A stretch of DNA of 64,000 nt from Cristatella mucedo (GCA_009760855.2 WPIO01000052.1:1891501-1955500); one strand, 5' to 3'; positions 31,005 through 42,183 are shown, counted from the stretch's first letter. The notes: a model not told the origin generated them from the sequence alone. Translations and numbers: made by a program.

Positions 31005-31233
31005 CTAGAAAAGTTCACTATCTTCATGTTTAAAAACTAATTCGTCAGTTTTTTCACTCTCATCACAAATCTCTCAACATCTCACATAAAATGTCATTAC
31101 TTAAATTACCAATATGTTCATAAAATCTTAGTGGAAAATCATACTCATAAATAATTTCATATCCACGAATAGCTACTAGTGCAATTCCTACAGCATGTTT
31201 ACAACAAAGAATTCTTGAGACTTTTTGATCCAT
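31005..31233 (-). pseudogene. SRIL-family paralogue 4, frameshifted
   Basis: Starts MDQKVSRILCCKHAVGIALV, nearly the same as paralogue 1, and is open for 56 codons to a TGA at 31063. A one-base shift near 31070 leads into a frame that restores the family pattern (EICDESEKTDE) and stops at 31005. The start follows TTATATAGGAAAAAAT. Too short for a standard ORF cut-off but clearly a family member. Confidence 0.6.
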
Positions 31234-31272
31234 ATTTTTTCCTATATAAAGCTAAAGTTTTATTTAATAGAA

Positions 31273-31548
31273 CTAATTAATTTGTACTCCTTGTTTTGTT
31301 TTTGGGTTTTTTGATTTCTTGGCTGCTTCTTCAAGCATTTCATTTATCTTACCTCTACAATCCATTAGTTTATCAGAAGCTTCACAGATTTCTATAAGAA
31401 CTCTAACAAATGAACTATCTAAATCTGGAATAAGTTTATCAAGAGAGTGTCTAATTATACGTTGATCATTTCCTTTTAGTTTTTGAAGACAGATCTTTAC
31501 AGCCATATCTCTGGATTGTTCACAGCTTAGAATTCTCGAGACGTCCAT
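31273..31548 (-). CDS. SRIL-family paralogue 5
   Basis: 91 residues, MDVSRILSCEQSRDMAVKIC at the start, a SSFVRVLIEICEASDKL helix and a basic C-terminus (KKSKNPKTKQG). The start follows TTATATAGAA directly. Function unknown; two helical blocks with conserved cysteines. Confidence 0.6.
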   Translation of the reverse strand: MDVSRILSCEQSRDMAVKICLQKLKGNDQRIIRHSLDKLIPDLDSSFVRVLIEICEASDKLMDCRGKINEMLEEAAKKSKNPKTKQGVQIN

Positions 31549-31577
31549 TTCTATATAAGTATAAATATTTTTTATAA

Positions 31578-31826
31578 TTAATTTTCTTCATTTACATAAT
31601 CACTTCGAAATGGAGGTATATCATTAGCTTCAGTGTAAAAAGTAAAGTCATCTTCAGCAGACTCAAAACCAGATTCGGATTCGGATTCGGATTCGGATTC
31701 GGATTGGGATTCGGATATGTAATCAGGATCTTCGGATTCTGTATCTGATATTGACTCCGTATCTGAAATACTTATATCAATAGAGCTTTCTTCAACTTTT
31801 AAAAACTCTGGATTTTCGTTTTCCAT
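31578..31826 (-). CDS. Acidic Ser/Glu-repeat protein
   Basis: 82 residues, very acidic and serine-rich with SDTESISDTESEDPDYISES followed by a run of SE dipeptides. At DNA level this is a GGATTC hexanucleotide repeat (31672-31712) that could change length readily. Such tails often bind basic proteins or DNA-mimic partners, but no function can be given. The start follows TATTATAGAA. Confidence 0.5.
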   Translation of the reverse strand: MENENPEFLKVEESSIDISISDTESISDTESEDPDYISESQSESESESESESGFESAEDDFTFYTEANDIPPFRSDYVNEEN

Positions 31827-31870
31827 TTCTATAATAATGAAATTATTTTTGTTAATATAATTTTCTTAAG

Positions 31871-32011
31871 TTAAATATTGTTAACTATTGTTTTGACTTC
31901 TTTTTCTCCAAACCATTTTGCTCTTGGTTCTTCCCATTCTCTTTCGGTATCAACAGGTTTTATTTTAATCAAAACTTCTTCTTTTTCGCTTTCAATCTTT
32001 CGCTTAGGCAT
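31871..32011 (-). CDS. Small basic/acidic ORF overlapping the POLB stop
   Basis: 46 residues (MPKRKIESEKEEVLIKIKPV...). The ATG overlaps the end of the polymerase frame by eight bases (ATGCCTAA), a translational-coupling-like arrangement. A basic N-terminal PKRK could be a nuclear localisation signal. Weak support beyond position and the TATACTAGTATAA upstream. Confidence 0.4.
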   Translation of the reverse strand: MPKRKIESEKEEVLIKIKPVDTEREWEEPRAKWFGEKEVKTIVNNI

Positions 32012-35000
32012 TTATACTAGTATAAGAAAAACATTTAATACATTTTCCAGCGCTCTCTTCTATTCTGCAATGACCGTATGCATAACTACAACAACCACAA
32101 TCTAACCAGTAACGCTTTGATTCAAATGCTGATAGCGCTCTTTTTTTAAGTTTCTTTGTAATAATATTGTGTTTACTTTGTGTCATACGGTAGAAATCTC
32201 TATCAAGTGTCTCATCAAAGTCTTTGGTATCAAGATCACCAATGTAAATTTCATTTGCTCTAGACAAGCATTGAATGTATTCACTGTGTGTTATCTTTGA
32301 ATTCCTAATTACTTCTTTTGGAACACCCTTTGCTTTCATAATTGGTCTAATAGAAGAAGCAGAATATAGTTTTGGTCTTAAAGCAATGAATTCATCAATC
32401 TTTGCCCCATCCATCTCATCTTTGAATTTACCAAACTCGTCTTTATGAAACCAATCTTTAATATCAAACATCTCTTTCTCAAAGTTTTCACTTTTAATAT
32501 CAACAACTAATGAATCAGTATCAGTGTATAATAAACTTAATCTATCATTAAACTTAGTCTTCAACGTGTCATAGTAAAACCTTTGCATATGTAATTTTGA
32601 TAGATCAAGAATTGCAACGCCTATAAACATTGGTTTGATTAGAAGTGTAGTCTTTCTTGAATGTTCGAAACCAACTAGACTCTTATCAAAGCATCTAATT
32701 TCTTTAAGCCTAGGATCTCTCATTAGTTTATTATACAACGAATCACTCTTATCAGTCCATGTATTTACTAATCTAACACATGTTCTGTTTTCTACATTAT
32801 CACATGTCTTTCCAAAGATTTGACACATAAAACCTTTATATAGATTTCTTTTGAAACTGTCGCCTTTACGTTCAAATTCAATCTTTTCTCTGCACATATA
32901 TCAATGAATGGTTTTGCCCAAGGTTCTTGATTGAATTTATATACTTTATGTATTTTACTTGGAATCAAACCTTTACTAACAAAAAATTGAAAGTACCTGT
33001 AGTGTGTTAGATAATTAGTTTTATTATTAAAATCACAAATCAACTTTGGTATAGTACTTGGGCCAGATAAAAACTTTTGTTGGTATCTTGAAAACTCAGA
33101 AGTATCAACAACCCTACTTTCAGGACAAAGTGGATAATCATTATGTAAATCATGTAATTCCTTTGGATACTCTAAATTACATAAAACAAATATTCCTGTT
33201 TCAGAATCCTCAGGTAGTGACATTATTTTTTCAAGTGACCAATTACTTAAATCATCTTCAATAGGTTCTGAAATAGGCACGTGCCACATCATAACAGTTG
33301 GATATAAACTTGTTGCATCCCAGTACATAATATGATTATTGTCACTAGCCTTACAAAGTCTTTTACTTACTTGACAGACACCACCTCTTATTGATTCTTT
33401 GAACTTTTGATATAGTTGTAAGTCTCCTTCCTTTTTACCTAATAAATTTATAGTACATTTGGTATAAAACAAAGTACAAGACCATGCATAATGTGGTGCA
33501 GATAGATAATGAGCAGGATCTAGTTTAAACAATTCAATAAAACTGTTTCTATATGCTTCATAGCAATCAGCAAGAAGTGTAACGTCTGCATATAGATAAA
33601 TATCATGATAATCTCCTAAATCTTTCATGTTAAAAAGTTTAAATACATTTAATGCATGTTCATAGTCTTCAGTAGTAATACCTCTATCAAAAGTAAGTTT
33701 ACTATTGAATGCTTTGATCTCTGGAATTTTGTTTTCATTGAATTTATCAAAAGAATCCATATACTCGTAAGGATAAACTCCTTTTCTTGTTATAGCATCT
33801 TTGAGAACATTAACATCAATGTCTGGATATAATGTTTTAAAGACACCAATTGTAATGTCAAAGTTTGAATTTGCTTTCTTTAATGAAGTAACAATATCAC
33901 TTAAACCATTATTCATTAAATTAAAAGAATCTTTAAACTCAAAATTTTCAAATGACATTGACATATAGTTCTCCATATTATGTGCAACAGGCTTAAAATC
34001 AAGACCAAATGCTGACATTCCTTTTACAATCAAATGAGAGTCGTATCCTTTCAAGTTGTGAATAAAGATTGGAAGTTTCCAGCTAATTTTTTGAATCTAA
34101 CGAGTGAATTACAAAGTTTATGTGCTGCTCCTCTAAACTTACCTGTAAAATGGCAATGATCTCTTACTTTAAACTTTCCATTTACATCATTAAATTCTTT
34201 TGTACATATCCAACATTTTGTAGAATCTTTAAATTGCTTATTAATATCAGAATCAAAAATAGTAGGTGCTTCAACGTGATTTAATAGATTATTTTTTAAT
34301 TCGTTAGAAGTATTAATTATAAATTCTAATAGTAGTTCAACACAATCTTTCCCTCTGTTTAAAAACCTATCTATAACATTTCCATTAATATCAACAATAA
34401 TCGCACATGAACCGCATGGAACTTCTAACATATTAGTACATGTATCACTACATTTACCAGTTGTTAATTTACTATTGCAATAAGTTGGATTGATATTGTT
34501 AGATACTATACTTTCATAACAAACATCACATGTCTTTACATTCAAACTCTCAAAATTCGCATAACAAACGTATGGAGACTTAATAAGTTTTTCGTGGTCA
34601 CTAAAACTTAAAAGTGTAGTATCCTTTGTTCGTCCTGTTTTCTTATTTTCAACAATACCAGACATTTTTAATTTGGAATAACTAGAGTTAAGACCTTTAC
34701 ATAAATCTAAGTGATTCTGAAAATCTACATCTGAAAATAATTTGTCAATACACCTATGGCAATAAAATACTGACCCTCCTTTACTAGATGTTCTACAGAG
34801 ACCACTGAAATTCTTTATCAACACATAATGACTTTTTTCGGATTTGGTTATCAGCAGGAGATTAATATGTCTATCTGGAACCTCTAATATTCTTGATACA
34901 ATTTTTAAAGTATATACACCTGATTTGTCATTATATTCGTAAAAATTTATACTAACATTAAATAGTTCACCAAGCTTTTTAACATCGATTACTTTGAGTG

Positions 35001-35667
35001 GCCATTCAAGTTTTGAAAGAGCTTCATTTAGTTCTTGATAACTACTTCTTAATATATTAATTAAATCAATGTATCTCTCTGGATGTACACTTACAGGATG
35101 TAGGAATCTTAATACGCACCATAAAGCACAATATTTATCTTCATTCTTTATATTAGCACAGCAGCGCTTCTTTGCTAAACCAGTTGGTAATGGTAAATAA
35201 GATGAACCAGCTCTAATAATATATTCACTAACATTAATCTCAAGACGTTTTACACCTATTAGCCTCCAACCAGAACCTGGATTCTTGTCAATCATTTTAT
35301 CTATTGATTCCTTTAAAGATTTTAATTGGTCTTTAATAATATTAGTATGATCAGATCTTTTAACAACTGCAACCAACTTAGAACCTGTTACAACACTATG
35401 TGAATGTGTGTCAGTTTGAGTGTGATATGAATGAATTGAAATCTTAGTTTGTAATTTAAATGAAGAAAATCTAGTTGTTACTTCTTTTAACACATTATTA
35501 TAACTTGGTATTATACTATTAAAGAAATCATCAATTTCAGTTGCAGAATAGTCTCTTCCTTTAAGAATATATCTTTCATGTTTTCCACTTGCTCCAACAA
35601 AATCTAATTTAAACTTATGAAGCCTAGAAGCAATACTTTTACTAGGAGTTATGACATCAATATTCAT
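32004..35667 (-). pseudogene. Protein-primed DNA polymerase B, two frameshifts
   Basis: About 1,220 codons in three frames. ORF 1 (34051-35667) holds the N-terminal region (KYCALWCVLRFLHP), a zinc-finger-like FYCHRC...H...C segment, Exo I as YANFES (369-374; normally YADFE, so the first catalytic Asp is Asn) and the RDHCHFTGKFRGAAHK block. ORF 2 (32792-34054) has Exo II (GYDSHL), Exo III (YLYADVTLLAD) and palm motif A (YWDATSLYPTVM). ORF 3 (32004-32897) has motif C (YTDTDSLV) and a Cys-rich tail. Frame changes lie near 34078 and 32885. The motif-B region reads LYKGFMCQIFGKT, without the usual NS. It replicates the linear element from a terminal protein in active Polintons. Confidence 0.85.
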
Positions 35668-35785
35668 TAGTCTTCTTCATTCATTCATCATTAGTCTTCT
35701 TGACTCACTGTAAAAAGAGTTTCCCTTTTGAGGACTTCTTCGGTACATCTATACTAAGTAGATTTATGTTCAAATAAAAAACCAA

Positions 35786-35816
35786 AGGACACAATCTTTA
35801 GTGTTGGAGGAAAAGT
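35786..35816 (-). repeat. Truncated inner part of the right terminal repeat
   Basis: AGGACACAATC followed by TTTAGTGTTGGAGGAAAAGT matches the inner end of the left repeat (complement of 21225-21250). The match stops at 35816 where the inverted host copy begins; the same TIR segment restarts at 38934. Confidence 0.8.
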
Positions 35817-38800
35817 TTTAAGTTTCAATGTATTGAGTTCAGCTGGTCTTCCACGACTCGTGTGCAATGGCACGCAAAAATCATTATAAAGCCAGTAGAC
35901 CTACACGGAAAGCACACGAAGACCTGAATAGGAGTATAGGCCTTGACCTCAGCCCTGGCTGTGGAGGCACTTTTTTCACATTTTGATCTGCATTATGCCT
36001 CGGCGGTATCGCTCATGCAACTGTAGAGAATGAACGGGCAACTTACGACAATCATCTAAAGGCTAATTGCTTAAACTTGTGAAATCTGCAAGCTCCTGGC
36101 TCAGTAATGTTCCAAGTCGCTGCTGGCCGTCTAATCGCAAATAAATTTAGTCCATAGCAATTTTAACGATAAATCAAACAAGGTAGAGATGCATAGGTAT
36201 TGTTGACATGATTTATATACAGTTGAAAAATATTAAACCAACTTCAAGGTATTTTAATCGACTAATAAAAAAACTTATGCATTTTGGAATATAGTTTCAA
36301 GGGAAGTTATTGTGCCAGTTTTCAATGCTGGTGAATTCGGGAGATACTTTGGACATACCGGTCTCCTTTCGTTTTATTTTATTTCCAGTCAGCCTCGTAC
36401 TTGTGCGTCGTTACTGTGCTGAAGTCTACGGCGTATAGCGATATTTCTCGGCTGGTATTCGTATAGCCCTTGATAAAAAAGGCTATAGCAGTAGTGCAAT
36501 ATCTATTGTGCGTTTTTGAGTGAACGAAGTGTCTGTTATAATCTAGCTAATGATGCTAGCAAGAGCTCCTCAGCCAACAGAGTCAAACAATGCAAAGCTT
36601 CCGAGGACCTTCCAGTATGCTATGGTTTTACGTTATTGACAGTCTGCCTCGAACTTGTTTTGCGTTAGTCTTCTTATGTCTCAGAAGCATAGTGACTTTT
36701 TACTACGGGTACTCTTCTTGTCTTTTAAAAAAGAACTATCGCAGTCGTATGATATCGCCTGTAGTCTGTGAGCGTGTGCTTTTTCATAATCAAGCTTATT
36801 ATGCTAACTCGGGTCCGTCGGAGTCAACTGAGTAGAGAGCTCATCAGCAGACAAAGTCAAATGATGCCAACCTTCTGAGGCTGTTAGAGAAGGACATGGA
36901 GCTACATCCGTGGGAGCCATTGGGCGTTAACTATAGTCTAAGGGCAAGCGCACTGCTGCACTAATCGAGCCAGTTTAGGCAAGCTAGCCGAATGGCAGCA
37001 AGTTTCTATTTTACCGACACTAACTGAAAAACCAGGCTAGGATAGACTTGTATGTAAAACTCCTCAAATAGGCTCTCGGTCTGCTCAGGCAGCAGTATGC
37101 CTAAAGGCTGGCATGGGCTAATATGTATCGCCACCGGAATACTGACAAATACTCTGCTATTTTCAGTTATTTTTATTATTATAGTTTATTATAGTTTTTT
37201 TTATTTTTAGTGCTATTTTTAGTAACCAGACGATTAACCTTAAGCCTTCATTTGGAATGCTCGTAATGGTTGAGCAAGCCGAATAAGGGGAAAGAATACA
37301 CACTTGAGCGTTTTCTGGGTGCTTTAAAATAAGGTGGTGGTGGGATAATGGCTTTGTTTTATCTCTCGATTAAATATTTCATGCTGCAACATTGCGAGGG
37401 TAATGTATCTCAGCATTAGTAACAAGTGGTGCAAAGCGTATGCGATTAGTGAGCTTGACAACTGCTAGGCACAAGTTGAGTTTTACTGTATTTTAACGAG
37501 CCAACCGCCCACAATATCAGCCCCCCACTTCACAATGCTGTATGCAAATGACAATAGGCTCCTCCTGAAGTTGGTAAGAGCCTTAGTTCAGGCATATAGG
37601 TGTACGCGTATAGACTTTTTTTGGGTAGTCAACTTTTTAATTCTTATTTTTCGTTTGCAACTTTGGCCGGCAACTGACAATTTTTCAGCTGAAGGAGCTC
37701 AATATCAGTTACAATGAAAATCTTGGCAAACTACCTTCATTCATATGCCAACTGCAAGCACTGAAGAAGCTCGATGCTGCTGGCTGTGGCATATCGCATC
37801 TACCTGATGGCTTGGAACGGCTAACCTCGGTAAGATTGAATAGAGCACTGCAGCGTGTCTTTTTATTTCTTGATGGGAAGGGGTTGCAGGTATTTATCGC
37901 TGGCAAGGGCTGTGCCATTTCTGGTTAATCCTGTAGAATCATTTAAAGCATACACAGCATGTGTGCGCACGTGTTTTTAGTAAGAATTGTAACTCAAATT
38001 GGTTTGTATTCAATAAACCAAATTGAGTCTATGTTACGAAGAGAATAAGAGTAAAGAGGTCGATAACTTCTAGTGACTTCCGGCCAAGTTGTTTAGAGGC
38101 GTCGCTTAGCAATTGCTTCAGGTTTCGCTTGAAGTGGTCCTTGATATGGGGCTAGTATGGATGAGTGAGTAGTAGCTTAACTAGATGATTGCCGGATTTA
38201 CGAGCCAGTATTTCTGAAATTTGCAGTAACTGTAAGATTGCTGTTGGGTGTCCTGAATTATCTCTATAATTATATCGTATCAAAAGCTTTGTCCACCTTT
38301 AGGATATCCGGGGACCAGCTAGGCTGTGGTTTCCATACACATCCAGACCAAAAGGTCTGGCAATATTCCGTGATTAAAAAATCTTTGCTGTTGAATAGCC
38401 TCATTTATATAGCTGCAAAAGGGCTGCCTTATCGGCCATCGCAACCGCTTGCAGTAGGCGATATAGCATCATCTAATTGCAGGATTCAAATCCTCGACAT
38501 CGATCCTAAAGACCTAGCACTTGGCTTCCTAGGCTATATAGTAAGACGGACTTAACCGGGAAGTGATGTTCGCATGCGGCTAAAAGTCAAGTTTTAAGAT
38601 AACTCTTGAATTTCTTGCACAGGCATCACTCAGTAGGTATGTCTACCAGGTGCGCGGCTAGGAAGCAGAGAGGAATAGAAATGCCGGATAGTGGCCACAT
38701 GTGAAACCCCAAGTACAGCTTCCGGTCAGCTTCATATAAGCAGAAGTGTATAATAGACTTAGTGATTAAATCTTTCAGACGTAGGGTATGATTACAAAGT

Positions 38801-38933
38801 AATAATAATAATAGTAATGCACTTGATAAAGCGCCCTCAGAGAACCCAATCTCTTTCTAGGCGCTTTACACTTGCTGCAAAGCGAAGCGCGATTGAATGG
38901 TGAGTAATATCATGCTTGATAAACAAGAATAAC
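35815..38933 (-). repeat. Internal (inverted) copy of the ~3.1 kb host segment
   Basis: Reverse complement of 14248-17371 lying within the right end of the Polinton. It starts in GTTTTAAGTTTC and ends in AAACAAGAATAAC, after which a full terminal repeat follows. It carries the LRR exon, a SINE1 fragment (about 38376-38500) and the LINE-B tail hairpin (38800-38890). It is high in identity to its partner but has a few indels. Confidence 0.9.
37689..37829 (+). CDS. Leucine-rich-repeat exon, copy inside the Polinton
   Basis: Identical 47-codon exon to the one at 15354-15494, with the same acceptor (TTTTTCAG before 37689) and donor (GTAAGA from 37830). Placed in a mobile element, it would travel with it on further transposition, but no adjacent exon is present, so it probably has no function here. 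Confidence 0.6.
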
Positions 38934-39096
38934 AACATTTTTAGTGTTGGAGGAAAAGTACACTTTTAAAACAGTTTCCTTTTTAGGACATCGAATGTGA
39001 ACGTAGTGAACATGAGGTGTCCTAAAAGGGGAATTGTCCTAAAAGGGAATTGTCCTAAAAGGGAAATTGTCCTAAAAAGGTACTTTTCTTACAACA
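38932..39096 (-). repeat. Polinton right terminal inverted repeat
   Basis: Complement of the left repeat with ends TACTTTTCTTACAACA. It has four GTCCTAAAAGGG-type units where the left repeat has two. GGGTA follows directly at 39097-39101. Confidence 0.92.
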
Positions 39097-39101
39097 GGGT
39101 A

Positions 39102-41342
39102 AGATTACTAAGATATTCAGTAACCTTGAGTCAATTAATGGCATTCACTCTGTCGTGCTCGGACAAGCATGCCTGAGCACACAAGAAGACTCACTGGTCG
39201 GTAGGAGCTCTAGGAAGTTAGGTAGCTCTAGAAGAGTGCTAGTAAAACCCTCTGAATCATGCACAAGTAGGCATGCAAAGGAACGCAAGGTTAACGAAAA
39301 AGAGACAGGAACGAAACGGGAAGGGAAAAGACAAGGTCACTGGAGCGAAGGAACAGCTGAGCAGAACGCTTGCGTCTTTAGCTGAGGCCCAAATGAGGCA
39401 AATGCAATGCAGGTTTCGATGCATTCAATTCGATAACAGATGTCGAGAGCAAGATCCAGACTTGCTAGTCGCACGAACTGAAGGCCCGATCACCGAAAGA
39501 TTTCGGATTTAGTGAGCGGACGGCCAGAGGGCTAGGATGCTTAGGACGCTGGGCGGTGCGAGAGCGCAAGGAAGTCAGATGGGTCGACTGGTGCAACGTA
39601 AAGTGGACCAGTCGACCTGGAGCCAGCCGAAGAAGAAGAGATCAGAGGGTCTTGAAATCGAGTCGATGCTTAATAGGTTGCGAGTGAAGCTCGGGGACAC
39701 AGACAGACAGAAGAGGTATGACGCGACAGCAGTCAACCAAAGCTCATGTTCAAGTGCCCCGCTCAACCATGTCTTGCTGCTGACGACAGGAGAGCACGGC
39801 TGCGAATGCTACCGGTATTCAACAACAAAAAAGCAGTCAGTGCGACCAAAGCCACGGTGCTTTTCAAGTAGAGAGAACTGCCGCCATAAGGCAGGCAGGT
39901 AGCGCGAGACTGGTCGGCCTTGAGAGTCCATCGGGCGAATCTGGAAAGATGCAGGTCCGGTCTTTTTGCCAGCGTGTGAGACATGTGACAGCGGGCAACG
40001 GGGAGTCACATTTATTATCGACTAACGGTGCCTCACTCAAGGTTGCGGTTTGGCGAAGATCGAAAAAGTGCTTAAGACCAAGCGGGTCAAGCGTCAGCTG
40101 CCTTCTTTCTCGAGTTGTCCATTACCGTTCTCTGGTTTCATTTAATTGACGACACTGCCCCTGATCGTTGTGCGAGTGGGCCGTGACACGCGATGCGTTA
40201 TGCAGTCGGGACGTGCTTATTGTCGCGACAAGGGAGTCGGCGGCACTCGTGGGGTGGGCGAGAGGGGCGAAGGGAGTCGGTGCTTCGCCCTGCTCTCTGA
40301 GAGTGGTGAAATAAACCGGCGGCGCTGCTCGTTGGCCAGCGTTCTGCGCTGTTCGCGACGATAACTCTCAAGTTACACGTTCGGCGTCACTTTTTGAGTT
40401 TCGCCGAACTCTTCCTTCAAGTCTTCGCATCGGTCCAATAGGACGTCTAGGATTAGTGCAGAAATCGGCAGCTGGGCATGTACAGTTACAGGGGCCGTAT
40501 GCCGCGAGCGCCGAAACTGCCACAGTTGTACGCCACTTCTCTCCGACGCACACTGGCTGCGCACCAGTCAAGCTGTGCGTCGACTTGACGGTCATTGTAC
40601 TCACTCGTAGGGTTATTCATACTCGTGCTTACGTACTTGAAACGGTAACAGTCGATCCTTCCGCCCGCTTCTCTGACTCGAGTCATTTAGCTGCGCCCCA
40701 ACTAACCTCGAATCGTTTGAGGGACGTGCTTTTAGTTCCTATGTAACCTAAGCCCGGCTGTAATGCTCGGCGGCGCTTTAAACGCAACTAACACTCTCTC
40801 GCTCCTCACGGCATAAGCCTCGTCGAAGTCTTGCTCACGTTCGCGCTAGAGTCCGTCACGTCACGTGCCCGGTGTGGCCAACAGTCCGTCGATACGCTTC
40901 GTTTGCTCTGCATATGTGAAGTGCTTGGTAAGAGGACTTAGGAGATCTCATTCTTTTAGAGCCCTAGAAAAAAAACTTTGTTATTATTAGCATTGTGTCC
41001 TGTCGCCCAGGCCTTCGCTTGCAAAGTTGGCTGGGTCGTAGCACCCACTCGCTCATTCCTGTAGAGCTTTGGCGCACAGCAGCCTGTGGCCGACTTTGAA
41101 AGAAGCAAGCCTCGGGCCGACTTTCTGACGCGCACGCCAGCGCTCGCTGCAGTGCGCGATGCTCATGCGTTTGAGCTTCTAGGGGGGAGGAGTGCGCTGT
41201 CTCGTACGAGCACTGCCCATTCTCGCGGCGCCGGCGTGCTTCGGGCTCACGCCCCTAATGGATAAAGCGCAGGGATTAAAAGCGCACATTTCTCATCAGT
41301 AGCCGGTTTTAAAGCAACGCGGCGGACTCGGACAGATTTAGG
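39102..41342. other. GC-rich host DNA, no recognised gene
   Basis: Several open frames of 60-120 codons on both strands, all without family features or clear splice signals. A few GC-rich, CpG-bearing stretches (around 40140-40330, 41090-41240) could be promoter-like, but nothing is specific. Confidence 0.35.
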
Positions 41343-41425
41343 CGTCTCTCTCTCCCCCCCCTCTCTCGCTCGCTCTCTCTCTCTCTCTCCCTCCCTCTCT
41401 CTCCCCCTCTCTTTCTCTTTCGTCT
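41343..41425. repeat. (CT)n microsatellite
   Basis: CT/CCCT-rich low-complexity tract. Confidence 0.9.
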
Positions 41426-42175
41426 GTCCGTGGCGAGCGCACCGAGCGAAGCATCCGCTCTGCATCCATTTCATCCGCTCACATCGCACTTATGGAGAAA
41501 TGACTTCAGTGCACCGTTTCCTTCGTAGTACCCTCCGTCCGTCTATTTAGGACCCTTTGTCCCTGCATTTGCGAGGAGCTTAAGTGGCGATTCAGTTGGC
41601 ATGACTCCACCGGCTCTACCTGCAAGTAGGGCTGAATCAGTAGCGTAATCGGCTCGCACATTGCTCGACTAAGTACAGCCAAGGTCATTCGACTCACGAG
41701 AGCTTTGAGAATTGGGCCAATGATCTCTCGTGGGGAAACCGAACTCTTATCTAACGACCAAATTATCAATGCAATGCATCTTTCAAGCATATATAAAGGT
41801 TAGCTGATTCAGCAGGCTCGTTTGGGGATGCCCGCTGCAGGTCTCAAACCCACGATCCGGTCGTGAAGAGCGAGCACCTTACCTCCTGGGGGCAGACCCA
41901 TGGGGCAATAAAGTGCTTATAAAGAAATGTATGCGTGCTGTAAACATATCGTATTTGTATCGCTACTACGATTTTCTTAGGTTCAGCCCCTAAGCTGAAT
42001 GAAGAACGCACTATGGACAACCGCGTGAAGCGACCACGAGAGCCACCGAGAGTGCCGCTGCTTGCTTTTTGCTGTGAGCTCGGAGAGTATTTTGGGGCGA
42101 GTAGTTTGTATAGCGTGACTTTAAAACGTATCCAGATCTTACACTGCTTTCTGCCAGCCATGACGAATTGTATCC
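41426..42175. other. Host DNA with a SINE1 head scrap
   Basis: Around 41830-41905 (minus strand) GTGGGTTTGAGACC and AGGTAAGGTGCTCG resemble a tRNA-like SINE1 head. The rest is unrecognised. Confidence 0.4.
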
Positions 42176-42183
42176 GTCTATAG

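Larger units (their letters stand above)
21121..39096. mobile_element. Polinton/Maverick (adintovirus-like) element with flanking GGGTA duplication
   Basis: A 17,976-bp element. The ends are inverted repeats that start TGTTGTAAGAAAAGTAC, flanked directly by GGGTA at 21116-21120 and 39097-39101. It encodes a protein-primed family-B DNA polymerase and a retroviral-type integrase, the two hallmark Polinton genes. It also has virion-type genes: PLA2-domain, pX-like, fibre-like and an adenain-type protease relic. Base composition is clearly more AT-rich than the host. Known Polintons make 6-bp duplications; five perfect bases are visible here. The major capsid and packaging ATPase genes were not found. 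Many frames are interrupted. The right part (35815-38933) is an inverted copy of external host DNA. Confidence 0.93.

Noticed and set aside
14248-38933. Reading the 3.1 kb inverted duplication as the Polinton's own long terminal repeats
   Set aside because: True ends are defined by the 130-165 bp repeats with GGGTA duplications at 21116 and 39097; the left copy of the 3.1 kb segment lies outside these.
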